Position numbers and translations under genes: made by a program. The notes beneath the pieces are model-generated. The model worked only from the letters and a program-made list of their open reading frames with translations, was not told the origin of the DNA and ran no database searches. A stretch of DNA of 64,000 bases from Trichomonas vaginalis G3 (Eukaryota > Parabasalia > Trichomonadida > Trichomonadidae), in assembly GCF_026262505.1 (NCBI RefSeq), contig NC_067205.1, positions 4,650,001 to 4,714,000 of the forward strand, in the 5' to 3' direction. This document shows positions 32,801 through 43,189 of this stretch, piece after piece. Each line of letters starts with the position of its first letter. The first letter of the stretch is position 1.

Positions 32801-34039
32801 TTATTCTATTAAATTACCAAAGAATTCTATTGCTGAAGCAGCAAAAGCCCAATAACCTGAATGTGCAACTGATGTCATTCTGATTCTAAATTTCGAATAT
32901 GATCCGTGATTTCTGACTTCGAAGGTCTTTTTATGTGAAGGACCATTTAAGTCAACATTATTTTTCTCTTCGTCAAGAATCGTCCATGTATTTCCATCGT
33001 TACTTGCCTCAAGAACCCAAGACTTCAAGTGATGGTCGTTTTGGTTTCCTTCTTTTGTAACGATTGTATAACCTGAAACATCAATTTGAAGGTTCTTGAA
33101 ATCAAATTGAACCCATGATCCTTCTTCATTGAGAGACTGGAACATATTCTTCGAATCGTAATTAACTAAATTTTCTGGTGAAAAATGAATAAATTGACTC
33201 GATGATGAAACATCAACAATTTTCTTTGCGGCCACGTTTCCGTTGTTCTTCTTAGTTAAATAATTGATAATTCCATCTAATGATCCGTCAATTTCATTCT
33301 TGAACGTTTTTCCTAATGATTTTTCTTCTTTTTTAGGTATTTCGACTTTTTCTTGCTTATCAGGAGTTGCTTTGATAGATCCATAAATCAGTTTCTGGTA
33401 TAGTAATGGTGTACACTTCTCTAAAGGTACCAAATTAAGAAATTCTTCTTTTTCGTTTGGTAAAAGTTTTGTAAAGTCTACTGTTTCGTAAAGCTTTATG
33501 AATCGATCGCCATTATCTCTAACTTGTTCTGATATTAAGCCAAATCTCCAACTTTCATTTTCTATTTTTGCAGAGGAAGAATTAAATATTAGGTACTGTG
33601 TATCAACATCTAGAAGTTTTATATCGCTTTCTTCCATTTCAAAGAGATGAGAGGCGATATATTCGATTTCTCGAGTGATATTAAGATGAAATTCAAGTTT
33701 TTGCTTTAAAATTGAAATAACATTTGATGGATATAAGTCAACTGTATTTGCAATATTTATTAACTCTTCATTTTGAAGAAACATTCCAATGGAGCCAACG
33801 TGAATTTTAACATTTTCGGGAATTTCGAGTTTCTCACCATTCAACAACTTCAAAACATATGAAAAGCTATTGTTTTTCTCTGCAATTGGTATAATAAATT
33901 CTGTTGTATCTGATTTAATCTTTGTTGAAAGGAATTGAGCTCTGATTATCCCAAGTTTATACTCAGAATCATTGAATCTGATAGTTACAAACTGAGTTTC
34001 ATTAATGTTTTTTAGACCAGCTGAAGATAGCTGGAACAT
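32801..34039 (-). CDS. F5/8 type C (discoidin) domain protein
   Basis: An intact 412-residue protein of a family that is abundant in trichomonads. Residues ~1-220 form the family's N-terminal region (FVTIRFNDSEYKLGIIRAQF, IHVGSIGMFLQNEELINIAN), comparable to BTB/BACK-like layouts. A charged linker (EKVEIPKKEEKSLGK) follows at ~230-265. Residues ~275-410 are an F5/8 type C domain with FSPENLVNYD, GSWVQFDFKN, VSGYTIVTKEGN, LKSWVLEASNDGNTWTILDE and SKFRIRMTSVAHSGYWAFAA. There is no signal peptide, so it is probably intracellular; the domain would bind a ligand or partner protein. The ATG at 34039 lies 16 bases after TCCATTTC, an initiator-like motif. Confidence 0.92.
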   Translation of the reverse strand: MFQLSSAGLKNINETQFVTIRFNDSEYKLGIIRAQFLSTKIKSDTTEFIIPIAEKNNSFSYVLKLLNGEKLEIPENVKIHVGSIGMFLQNEELINIANTVDLYPSNVISILKQKLEFHLNITREIEYIASHLFEMEESDIKLLDVDTQYLIFNSSSAKIENESWRFGLISEQVRDNGDRFIKLYETVDFTKLLPNEKEEFLNLVPLEKCTPLLYQKLIYGSIKATPDKQEKVEIPKKEEKSLGKTFKNEIDGSLDGIINYLTKKNNGNVAAKKIVDVSSSSQFIHFSPENLVNYDSKNMFQSLNEEGSWVQFDFKNLQIDVSGYTIVTKEGNQNDHHLKSWVLEASNDGNTWTILDEEKNNVDLNGPSHKKTFEVRNHGSYSKFRIRMTSVAHSGYWAFAASAIEFFGNLIE

Positions 34040-35092
34040 TATATCAAAGAAATGGATTTTTCTTATTGGAACTTAAAATTTTCATATGAAAGATAAACAT
34101 GTTATATACCATAATTTTTATGAAACATTCAATACCGATAATTATGAAATTTCATAAAAACAATAATTCAAAATACAGCAAATATATTGCAAAGGAAGCT
34201 TTGCTTAAGTGATTTTAAATATGAATGAAGTAGTATGTGACGTGGTATTTTTAGAGTGAACCAAAAAACATTCAGTTGAGACCCAATCGCTCCGCTCCTC
34301 TGCTCTCATCATTTCTGCTTTTCATATTCACGTCCAAAAATACCACCTCCCGCATATGACATCATCAATGAAATATTTTTTTAAAACACAAATAATATTT
34401 TTAAACTCATCATTAGTTTCATTAGGATTTTATGTGAAAATGTGAAAATTCATTAGGAGCGAAAGAGTGTGAAAAATAAATTTTGTCAATAAATGATAAA
34501 AAAATAAAAATTTCCTGTTTTCGGCAAAATATACAATAATAAAAATGATTGGCTATTGTTTTTGAGAAAATATCAATGCAATAAAGTTTATCAAGATATA
34601 CATCATTGTTGAAAAAAAAAAAAAAAACTATTAAACAATGAAAAATTAAAATTAAATTCATTCTTTCTAATTAAACTCGATATATTTCTCATGGTTTGTT
34701 AAAGTGTGTTTAGAAGATGCTGCTTTGTACTTGCATTTAAAAACTTCTCCTCTTTTATTAGAATTCGTTTGAGACCCTTGCGCAGAGAAGATTATCATTA
34801 TGACTACAATCGTATTCTAATTGAGTTTGAAGTGTAAAATATGAATGAAATCATCGATACTTGTAATCCTTTAAAAAAAATGCCAACAAAATTTTTTCCA
34901 AAAAATACCAAAAAAGTGACATAAAATGTTTTGATTGTCAACTTCAAGGGATTTAATCACTTGATAAAGATAATGACATTGTAATTTTAATTATACAATC
35001 TTTATCCTTAAATAATATTATGCTCTTATTAAAAGAAGACTATTTTTTGTGTGATAAACGAAATTTCGGACTTAATTCTTTCGAATATTTTT
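34040..35092. other. Intergenic with a small inverted repeat
   Basis: An 11-bp inverted pair GTGGTATTTTT/AAAAATACCAC with weaker matches outside it spans about 34226-34366, enclosing a pyrimidine-rich stretch (CGCTCCGCTCCTCTGCTCTC); it may be a short non-autonomous element. A 14-T-type homopolymer lies near 34612-34627. The sequence before 35093 has coding-like character in another frame (SFEYFYELYENETLIDTIL, about 35075-35135), suggesting the following gene once extended further upstream. Confidence 0.4.
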
Positions 35093-36142
35093 ATGAATTA
35101 TATGAAAATGAGACACTTATTGATACTATTCTTGGATTCCGGTCCAAATCTTGATACTTGGACACATTTTTATGACAATTCAAATATCACTGAAAATCAC
35201 ACTGAAAATACAAAATTAAATCCAACGGAAGTAGGAAATTATTATGTTACAACATGTTTATTCAATGGATTTCAAGAAGTTGTTGTCAATATAAGCATCA
35301 ATGATCAAACAAAACTTCTTATTTCTATTTCTGGATTCAATGGCACAAAAACTCCATCTTTTACAGTTTTTTCTTGGTATGGAAGTTGTGTTATCTATCA
35401 AACATGTGCCACAAAATCTATACAAACATCAGATAGTAAAGGGGTATTTTTATATTCATTTATATCAAATACAAACAACAAAAACATTTTTGAAGATTCA
35501 ACAGTCTTTGATTGTGGAGACTCAATAGATAAAGGATATTCAATTAATCATTTATATTACGGAAATCTTAGTTATTCACGAAATAACATAACAAATAACA
35601 AATGTTATGATGATGTTTCACTTGAAATTTATTCAGATCAGAGATACAACATCAGTCAATCATCTTTCATTGATAACAAAGCATACTATGAATGCTTTTG
35701 TATTTGTTATAGTGGTCCACATCAATTTTATTTATGTAATATCATTAGAAACAATGCTAGTAAATGTTTTAATTTACATTCAGCAACAGTTACATTTGAA
35801 TCTTGTTCAATCAAAAAAAATAATTGTACACAAACATTTCATTTATATTCATCGCCAAGTTTAGCTACAATCATTAATAGTGATTATGATGGACAAACAA
35901 CTGATAATGTAGAAGTACAAAGTCCAACAAACAGTTTATACAACAAATTATCACTTCTTTCTACAGGACTTTGTGAAGCAAAATTTAAAATTGAAAATAA
36001 TTTGGAAAAAGAAAATGACATAAAAAAATTCAACCAAATGAAAAATTTTTGCATCTCCCAATATTTAATCGGCTACCAACATAATCATTTTCTTTTTATG
36101 TCTCATATTTCATCATATTCAATTTTATCACTGATTCAATAA
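35093..36142 (+). CDS. Cys/Asn-rich repeat surface protein
   Basis: About 350 residues from the first in-frame ATG. Irregular repeats with Asn, Ser and Cys (ISQSSFIDNKAYYECFCICY, LCNIIRNNASKCFNLHSA, FESCSIKKNNCTQTFHLYS) suggest a right-handed beta-helix. Related to the damaged gene 26638-27682 through the LSTGLCEAK-type C-terminal block. Many N-glycosylation-type Asn sites fit a secreted or surface protein. The N-terminus is doubtful: coding-like sequence just upstream is in a different frame, so this may be a 5'-damaged copy rather than a working gene. Confidence 0.6.
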   Translation: MNYMKMRHLLILFLDSGPNLDTWTHFYDNSNITENHTENTKLNPTEVGNYYVTTCLFNGFQEVVVNISINDQTKLLISISGFNGTKTPSFTVFSWYGSCVIYQTCATKSIQTSDSKGVFLYSFISNTNNKNIFEDSTVFDCGDSIDKGYSINHLYYGNLSYSRNNITNNKCYDDVSLEIYSDQRYNISQSSFIDNKAYYECFCICYSGPHQFYLCNIIRNNASKCFNLHSATVTFESCSIKKNNCTQTFHLYSSPSLATIINSDYDGQTTDNVEVQSPTNSLYNKLSLLSTGLCEAKFKIENNLEKENDIKKFNQMKNFCISQYLIGYQHNHFLFMSHISSYSILSLIQ

Positions 36143-36970
36143 ATAATTTTCCAAATTTTCCTCAAACAAAGACAAATGAAAACTAATCAGAGCATTGAAG
36201 ATAATGACTAATCTTGTGTTTCGAACAAGAATTATTCACAATATGATTCAGATCGCAAATTCGATAAATAAAATAATTTCACAAAATTCAATAATACCCA
36301 ATTTTTAAACATTTGATTGACTCTTTACCTGCATTTTCTCATGTTATGAAACAAAGACAAATATGTTTCAAATGTTTCTTCAAAAAAGCAGAAGAAAAGT
36401 AAAATTATCGACATTGATATTGAAAGTTGTCTTCGATCAGTTAGCGAAATGGAATCTACAGACCAATTATACAGATTACAAAAAATGATTAAGGCTCCAG
36501 TCCCACCCTTTCAATTTTTAAAATTGAATATATCAATCAATAAGAGTTTTCATGACTTATAATTAAAGATATTATATTAGTGTAATATAAGCTATAATAT
36601 TATATTATGACGTAGGGTGTAGCATTGCTAGAACGTTATTTGTAAATTTCATTATTATCAACTTTGAACGGCATTATTCGTCCTATAAACAAAAGGGCTC
36701 TGTCGTGTTGTAGGATATTAATATAGTATATTATTTATATTAGTAAACATGACTTTTACTTCTCTCTGATTGAGTTATTTTTTCAACAAAGAAAAATGAA
36801 AAAGTTACTTTTTGACAAAATCTAATAATAAGTGATCCATAATTTTATTATTAATAAACATGTTACTACATATTCTTTTGATATATTTTATCATTGAATA
36901 CCATTAGCTTCTTTCGATTTTTATTAAAGTATATATTACCACCTGAAAAAATTGACATATTTTGACAAAG

Positions 36971-37008
36971 AAGAAAAAACTTTTAGTTCCGCTCTGTCAC
37001 TTTGTTAG
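36971..37008 (+). repeat. 38-bp direct repeat, copy 1
   Basis: AAGAAAAAACTTTTAGTTCC followed by GCTCTGTCACTTTGTTAG, identical to 37286-37323. It is more GC-containing than its surroundings. Confidence 0.85.
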
Positions 37009-37285
37009 CATGCTATTTATGTTTATTATTATGTCTTATATTAATTTTATATATAAATGAGTAATGAGGAATTAGATTCACAATACCATCACGAAACTAG
37101 CATTTTTAAAAGCTTGTAATTCTATATGAGATAAATAGACATGAAAAGTAAAATCTGATATGAATATAATTTAATATGAACTATTATATTATAGTTGAGA
37201 TTGTTTGTCAAAACGGTTTTTCGACAAGTAAGTATTCAATTTTTCAAAAGTATATTCAAAAAAATTGAATGATATCTCAACATCC

Positions 37286-37323
37286 AAGAAAAAACTTTTA
37301 GTTCCGCTCTGTCACTTTGTTAG
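37286..37323 (+). repeat. 38-bp direct repeat, copy 2
   Basis: Identical to 36971-37008 in the same orientation, 315 bp apart. A shorter relative (GGGCTCTGTCGTGTTG) lies near 36695. Confidence 0.85.
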
Positions 37324-37980
37324 GAAAATTATATAGTTTCTATCGACACTATCAGTATACCAAGCTGTGAAAGGTATATTGATGAATTAGGTTTGCAATA
37401 TTGTAATTTTTGTTATTTTTTTCCAAATTGAGAGGATTTTTGACGATAGAGCTGGACTATTTTTGAACAACAATTTCATTACCTTAAGCATTATAAAAAT
37501 TTGAACAAATTTTATGACTTAATAGTATAAGTTATAATTTATTAATTTCCAAAAGAAATGACTAAAAAATTCCTTTCCAATATGTTGAATCAAATCGATT
37601 TTATAAATAAAATTTGAACCTTAAACTTGATTATTATAAAAGTGACCTTTATTTACTTTCAATAACTTAATCCCAAGGTAAGAAGCTAATCCAATCATAT
37701 AAAAATGTTATAATTAACCACATGTTTATTCATTTATGATATCATTATGCTTCAAAATCTATAATTATAAAATTCAAATTATCAATTATCAAAAAATCTT
37801 TATTTGTCATATATCAAATAGAAAAGTTAACATATATCATCTTTCAAACTATAATATAGTTAAATTCGAAAATTTCGAAATCAGATATTATTTAAATTTC
37901 TTACATGGTGGATGTATAAACAATCTAATGGTATATTTTACTCCTCATTATCCACTCGTTCTAACTATATACAACAATCA

Positions 37981-39072
37981 TGTGGAACTAGAGCCTTAAG
38001 AAATTGGAAAAAGAATATTCAAATTTAAGAAAAGAAAATCGCCAAATAATCGAATACAGACAACAAATTGAAATTGAATGAGAAGTTTATACTCATTATT
38101 CAGATTCTCTTCATGAAACTCAAAATTTACTTGAAAGTGAACGTCAAATCAATGAAAATTAATGAAAATCTGAAAGAACGTGTTGCACAACTCGAACAAA
38201 TACTTGCAGGAAAAGAATCTATGACAGAAGCAAAAACATCAATGGCAATGAAGTTTCAAGAAGAATATAATCATGTTACAAAGGATTATCAGCGAATACT
38301 AGATCTCTACAACAAGATGGTTGTTCAATTAAGAGAATCTCGAAACAGGATTAGTGAACTTGAAGCAGAATTTAGATAATTCTAAGAACAACTCATTTGC
38401 TAATGATAATATTTCGAAAAAAAAATACATATGCGACCTAAAACAAATTCTAAGTATTTTGATGATTTTAATGAGTTTGGTCAACAATTTGAACAGCCAT
38501 CAGATATATACCATCAGTGAAACCTTATGCTCCACCTAATTCATATGATCCTCCACAAATTCCTATTAAACAAAAACGAGATTTCAATGATAACTTTTTT
38601 TAACAACAAAAATCTCCTCCAAATCAAATACTTCAACCAAATAAATCTGCTTTAGTTGAGAGCATACACCTTGGAATTTCTATTAAAAAAATCCAAATCA
38701 AAATTTTGTTAAAGGAGTATTTGTTTCTCAGATAAATAGTGTTTACGAATCATATGTTCTAGTTTTTCAGTTCATTTCAGAAAAAATTATTCAAATTACA
38801 GTTATTAGAGTTGTTTCATCTCATCAAGCTTTCGAAAGTGAAACAGTTGGAATTGGAACATATTTTCACACAGATCTTACTGATCCAAAACCTGTAGAAG
38901 CGAAGTTAAGATTTGGACCAGATTTAATTCCTTCTGCAGAATTTGATTTGATAGCAGATTATACTCCATGTCGTATTGTTATTAAACCAGGTGATAACAG
39001 TTTGCTTCCATTAGGAATACAATCAACGGAAATCATCAAAATGTTTAATATATATATTTCAATTCCTCATTA
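37981..39072 (+). pseudogene. Decayed coiled-coil host gene
   Basis: Coding-like sequence in several frames with stops. First comes a coiled coil rich in Glu, Gln and Lys, with the longest open part at 38068-38379 (LKERVAQLEQILAGKESMTE, YNHVTKDYQRILDLYNKMVV). Next is a Pro-rich linker near 38520-38590 (KPYAPPNSYDPPQIP), and then a globular part near 38660-39060 (VRVVSSHQAFESETVGIGTY, KLRFGPDLIPSAEFDLIADY). No family is recognised for the last part. At least four stops or frameshifts are present, so it is not functional. Confidence 0.6.
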
Positions 39073-39089
39073 AGAAAACAAAACATTAT

Positions 39090-39330
39090 ATTTGACCTAA
39101 AACATATACTAAACATTTTGATGATTTTAGTAAACCATATAAAGAACCATCAGATATAAAATCAGTGAAATTATCTTATACAAATTCCATTTCAACTGCT
39201 TCAACCAAAGAAATAGAAAAAATAAGTTTTGTTCGAATTCAATTTCAATTGCTTCAACAACAGAAAGCGTTTATATTACAGATATATAGCGATTATGAAT
39301 CATATATTCTAGTTTTTCTATTAATGTATT
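39090..39330 (+). repeat. Partial duplicate of the coiled-coil pseudogene
   Basis: GACCTAAAACATATACTAAACATTTTGATGATTTTAG repeats, with changes, the stretch at about 38435-38475, followed by CCATCAGATATA-ATCAGTGAAA as at 38500-38520, and ends with ATTATGAATCATATATTCTAGTTTTTC as near 38738-38770. It is an older, internally deleted copy placed directly behind the first. Confidence 0.65.
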
Positions 39331-39445
39331 GATTTCCAAAAGAAATTAAAAAATAGAGTTTCTAAAATGTTGAAAAAGAGAAAGGGGAAAAAAATAAAAA
39401 AAATAAAAAAAAATAAAAAAAATTAAAAAAAAAATAAAAATAAAA

Positions 39446-40946
39446 AAAGGTACGGACACTTTTAACCTTAAATTCTAAAAATCAAGGGCATTTGTTAGCT
39501 TCACAACTCGTAATACCCTTTGAATATCACCAAGATTTTAGAGCAAGCAAAGCATTAGCATACTCTTAAGAGAATGCAATGTTTGTTGCATGAACTAAAC
39601 TTTGCAAAAAAGAACATATTTTGATTTTTTGCAACCTATCAATTTTCTCATCATTTGATCAGCCAAGATTACTAAAATTCGAAAACACTTATAACCCTAT
39701 CGGAAAATCTCTACCATAAAAAATTAAATTTATAAAATATTTTTGAGACCGCGCTTTCTCTTTGAAAATCATGGGGATGAATCACATACAAATATATCAT
39801 AAGTACGTAGAAAATGAAAAAAATCCGTCTTGCCAATTTTTAGAAACGGATTGCATTTCATCAAAAATCGACATTACCCAATAGTTGACTGGTAAATTAG
39901 CTGTTATCATAATTAACGGCATACAGTTATCAAATAAATATTAGTGCAAACGCACAACCAGCAATTAAAATTCTGAATTTTTATTACTTGCAACTTGTTT
40001 TACTCCTACAAGAAGAAGATTACTTTTGAGTTACATAAAATTCAAGTAGTATCTTCGAAATAATTGTATTTAATAAATATAAATATTTTATGTTTATTTT
40101 TTTCGGTAATCTATCTGTTTTTGGATTTTGACCACAAATAGTTCTTCTTTAGTTAAGAAATTGTTAGTTTTTTAAAAATTAAATTTTGCATTCAAGAAAT
40201 ATCGACGTTTTTCAGGAACATAAAGAAATATTTTGCATCAACATCAATTATAAAACACATTCATTTTTCCAAAAAAATCACAATTTTGGGATTTTGTAAT
40301 AAAAATTGTATTTCTTCATTTTATTTTTCATTTTTTGAAATTTTTTTGGAATTTAAACTTAAAGCAAAGACAGATTTTTATATATGATTAGAGTATACTT
40401 GATGATTCGGTTATAATTTTATCTCTAAAAGTTATACATTCCTTTTAACAATGAGTATTTCGATTCAATATCATGTATTCAAAGCATTTTTGAGCCTACT
40501 TTACTTAAGAAATCAGATTCAACACATTAGCATATTACGATAGGATTGCTATAAAACGATAATATCAATTTTTTAAAGAAATATTTTCTGATCTCGTTTT
40601 TCAAGCATAAATTTAGGATTTATTATTAGTTATTCACCATATGTTATTGAATTTCTGTAAAAATAACTACTGATACTTCATTATTGTTAACAAATTGAAA
40701 CAAAATTTCACAGAATCTTTTGAAGAATGATATATTTATGCATTACTCAAGCTACAAAAATGATGCAGAGCATTAGCATATGCATTATTAACTTATATCT
40801 TCTAATTAAATTCTAGATTAATATATCACAGAATTGGCAAGACCAATTTTCTTCATACGACACATTTAGTATATATGGTATATATGCAATCTATGCTCTT
40901 GAGTATATGGCGTAAATCCGGTCAGAAAAAAAGTGTCTGTACCTTT
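39446..40946. mobile_element. ~1.5-kb inverted-repeat element without genes
   Basis: Ends in an 18-bp inverted repeat AAAGGTACGGACACTTTT (39446-39463) and AAAAGTGTCTGTACCTTT (40929-40946), with one mismatch. The interior has no open frame of note, so it is non-autonomous or decayed. Both sides are runs of AAAAT-like repeats (about 39379-39445 and 40947-41000), which hides any target duplication. Confidence 0.65.
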
Positions 40947-41000
40947 AAATAAAAATAAAAATAATAATAATAAAAAAATAAAATAAAATAAAATAAAAAA

Positions 41001-41098
41001 AGGGACGGCGATAATTTTATATTGTTTTGTTATTCGGCCCCAAAAATGGCGTATTATTCTATTTTTAAACGGTCATGGCGTAAAACCGTCGCATCCCT
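41001..41098. repeat. 98-bp mini element related to the preceding one
   Basis: It starts AGGGACGGCG and ends GTCGCATCCCT, an imperfect inverted pair. Its right part ATGGCGTAAAACCG matches ATGGCGTAAATCCG at the right end of the neighbouring 1.5-kb element (about 40908-40921), so the two belong to related short element families. Confidence 0.5.
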
Positions 41099-41218
41099 AC
41101 TAAAATCGATAGCAATGTGCTGATCAATTGATAGAAAACTGTCATAATCATTTTATTATTATAAAAAAATGATAGAAAGTGTGTGTTTTTGCGGATATTT
41201 TCTATTTTGCTAGAATTA

Positions 41219-41782
41219 TTAACGTTTTAAAGATATAAAAATTTGTGTAAAATATGAAAAATGACTTTTTCTTTTAAAATGATTACATGTTTGAATAATG
41301 CTTGGATAAACAATGTAATTATGATTAACAATACTTGATCTATATTCATTGGAGTCAATACTATATAATTGGATATTGTGCGAACCTGGTTGTTGAGTTC
41401 CGAGATCATTTGAGAATTCATTCTTAGATGTATTTCTTGTTATTTGCTCAAATCGTTTCATGTCTTGGGAGCAATATATCTTAAAATTTGTATCAGTTTT
41501 AACTTGTCCATGGATGATAACTTTCTGATTTGGAAAGAAATATGTTGATCTGTTTTTATAGATGGATATCTCTGAAGGATTTGTTTCAACAATCAAAACA
41601 AATTATTGAATAATATTTGATTTTGTCCCTAATTCATCGATTGCATAAAAATCAAAATGAATTTGTGAACTAATTGGGAAATTGATGATATCAATTTTTA
41701 TCGTACCTGTAACAAATGAATCACTCGAAACCATTTCTGAACTTGTGTATAAATCGTGATCTTCATATTTGCATTTGAATGT
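41219..41782 (-). pseudogene. C-terminal half of glycine-rich gene G3, cut off by P2
   Basis: Downstream half of the host gene whose upstream half is 63159-64000, with Polinton P2 between them. It encodes FKCKYEDHDLYTSSEMVSSD, IHFDFYAIDELGTKS and, after an in-frame stop near 41600, ETNPSEISIYKNRSTYFFPN and HNIQLYSIDSNEYRSS in the same frame. These look like Ig-like or cadherin-like extracellular modules. The C-terminus FSYFTQIFISLKR is weakly hydrophobic. The extra stop shows that decay followed or preceded the insertion. Confidence 0.65.
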
Positions 41783-41792
41783 AGTTAGTATG

Positions 41793-41839
41793 GTTATCTT
41801 GGGTACGGCGGCACTGCGTTCCACCTTATCCAAGATAAC
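41793..41839. repeat. Terminal hairpin of P2, left
   Basis: Arms GTTATCTTGG (41793-41802) and CCAAGATAAC (41830-41839) enclose a GC-rich loop region with GGCGG/CCACC. It starts 10 bases from the element end. Mirror copy at 63102-63148. Confidence 0.8.
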
Positions 41840-42010
41840 GGTTTGACACTTTACAAAACCGCTAACGTATATTTTACAACACAAACGACAACACTAATTT
41901 AACATTAAATATTTACAAAGCTGCCAACCACTTCACCTCACTAACGAACTCACTAATGTAAAAAATAAACGTTCTCACTATCGTTCTCACTAACGACTTC
42001 ACTAATGTTC

Positions 42011-42295
42011 TCATAAATTTTCCTCAATATCTTCATCATCAGTGTTAACCCTATTGTAGTCATACTTGAAGCCATAAACTTTCTCTAACTTCTTAACGTA
42101 CAATTTACATAACTTACCTTCGTCATCGTATGGTTTAATGATATAACTATTTCTATCTTTATACACAGTCAATGAAAAGTCAACTGGTCTCGGATGTATT
42201 TGAAAGAACATGTTATGCTCAGGAAGGAAGAATAAATGTTTAAATGTATGTTTGTTATACTGTGGAATTCGAATGAGTTGCTTTTGTTCTGTCAT
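42011..42295 (-). CDS. TIR-encoded 94-residue protein, left copy
   Basis: An intact 94-residue protein present twice because it lies wholly inside the terminal repeat; the other copy is 62646-62930 and is identical. Both are transcribed outward, towards the element ends. It starts MTEQKQLIRIPQYNKHTFKH and has an acidic end (NTDDEDIEENL). It contains FLPEHNMFFQIHPRPVDFSL and LCKLYVKKLEKVYGFKYDY, probably a small alpha/beta fold. No family was recognised. P1 lacks it at its right end. A T-rich box TTTTATTTTATCTTTATG precedes the ATG. Confidence 0.8.
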   Translation of the reverse strand: MTEQKQLIRIPQYNKHTFKHLFFLPEHNMFFQIHPRPVDFSLTVYKDRNSYIIKPYDDEGKLCKLYVKKLEKVYGFKYDYNRVNTDDEDIEENL

Positions 42296-42437
42296 TTACA
42301 TAAAGATAAAATAAAAATAAAATAAAAAATAAATGATATCACTACCTTCACGCGTATGAAAACATAGCACAAAAATAAATTAGGTGAAGTGGTGAAATCT
42401 CACCTCTTTTTTCACCCGGTTTTTCACCCACTTGAAT

Positions 42438-42964
42438 TCATTGCTTTATAACTCTCTTCCTTGATTTCTTTTTAGTTGCTTTCTTTACGTCCGTCTCCAA
42501 CTTGACTGTCTTTCTTCTTCGTCCATAATGATACCAATTACTTCCACCAGTCAATGGGTCAAATGGTCTTTCGTAAGGGTTTCCATACATTCCATAGGGA
42601 CCATATGGAAGAACTACTGGTGGAGAAGAAACATTTTCTTTAGTTCCATCGACTCTATTTAAATGCATTTTTTCACCTTTCATCTGGTCATTAAAGTCTT
42701 TTGCGTGTTTTGCAAACTCATCGTCCTTTCCTAAAGCATTTTCTGACTCAGTCGCAACCAAATTGGATGCTTTATTTATGAGCCCTATTTTATTTAATCT
42801 TAACTTCTTTGCAACCAGCCTCCAATCTTTCCTTTATTTGCATCTAATGTCTTTGAAACCCTTCCTCCACTCATTTTATTTACTGCGTCATAAGCTCCAA
42901 GTGCTTTTGCTCCAAATGCTAATGCTTTTGTTCCCATTGCGCCTAAAGCTGCCCAAGCTACCAT
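42438..42964 (-). pseudogene. Ala/Gly-rich basic virion-type protein, broken
   Basis: Begins MVAWAALGAMGTKALAFGAK, an Ala/Gly-rich hydrophobic stretch that could be membrane-active, and ends in a basic tail KKATKKKSRKRVIKQ after PYGMYGNPYERPFDPLTGGS. Such a combination occurs in minor virion proteins of adenovirus-like and Polinton-like elements, but no family signature was seen. About one break. The stop codon lies within the terminal inverted repeat. Confidence 0.5.
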
Positions 42965-43189
42965 TTACACCATATTAAAATCATCTCTCTTCAATATTAT
43001 CTCATAAAAGTTCTCGTTACTGGAGAAAGTCAATGAAACATAAACATTCTCACGGGCTTCGTCCTCACCGCTTTGCGGTCTATCTAACTTCTTTCTTATC
43101 TCATCTATTCGCTTCAAAATGTCTGAACAATTGCTAACATCTTCTACAACAGTTATTTCATCATGAATGACTTTCATGAACAAGCTCAT
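42965..43189 (-). CDS. Small Polinton protein of unknown function
   Basis: A 74-residue protein, MSLFMKVIHDEITVVEDVSN onward, with a predicted helix DILKRIDEIRKKLDR and strand-rich end YVSLTFSSNENFYEIILKRD. In its middle the residues RPQSGEDEA are encoded by a GC-rich double hairpin (43054-43079), which may be a late addition. It is packed head to tail with its neighbours without spacing. Family not recognised. Confidence 0.55.
   Translation of the reverse strand: MSLFMKVIHDEITVVEDVSNCSDILKRIDEIRKKLDRPQSGEDEARENVYVSLTFSSNENFYEIILKRDDFNMV
43054..43079 (-). repeat. GC-rich double micro-hairpin
   Basis: GGGC-TTC-GTCC (43054-43064, one wobble pair) and ACCGC-TTT-GCGGT (43067-43079) inside gene 42965-43189. 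Confidence 0.78.

Larger units (their letters stand above)
36143..37979. other. AT-rich DNA with a repeated 38-mer and coding remnants
   Basis: Near 36411-36545 a coding-like remnant (ESCLRSVSEMESTDQLYRLQ) ends at stops. The rest has no credible gene; an open frame at 37736-37999 has no domain and AT-driven composition. A 38-base repeat occurs twice (36971-37008, 37286-37323). Confidence 0.4.
41783..42462 (+). repeat. Left terminal inverted repeat of P2
   Basis: 680 bp, matching 62479-63158 in reverse complement without differences that I could see. It contains the terminal hairpin (41793-41839), short tandem ACTAACGTTCTC-like units near 41935-42010, one gene (42011-42295) and the last codons of gene 42438-42964. 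Confidence 0.92.

Noticed and set aside
37736-37999. Possible 87-residue gene
   Set aside because: Ile/Tyr/Asn-rich reading of very AT-rich DNA without a relative or domain.
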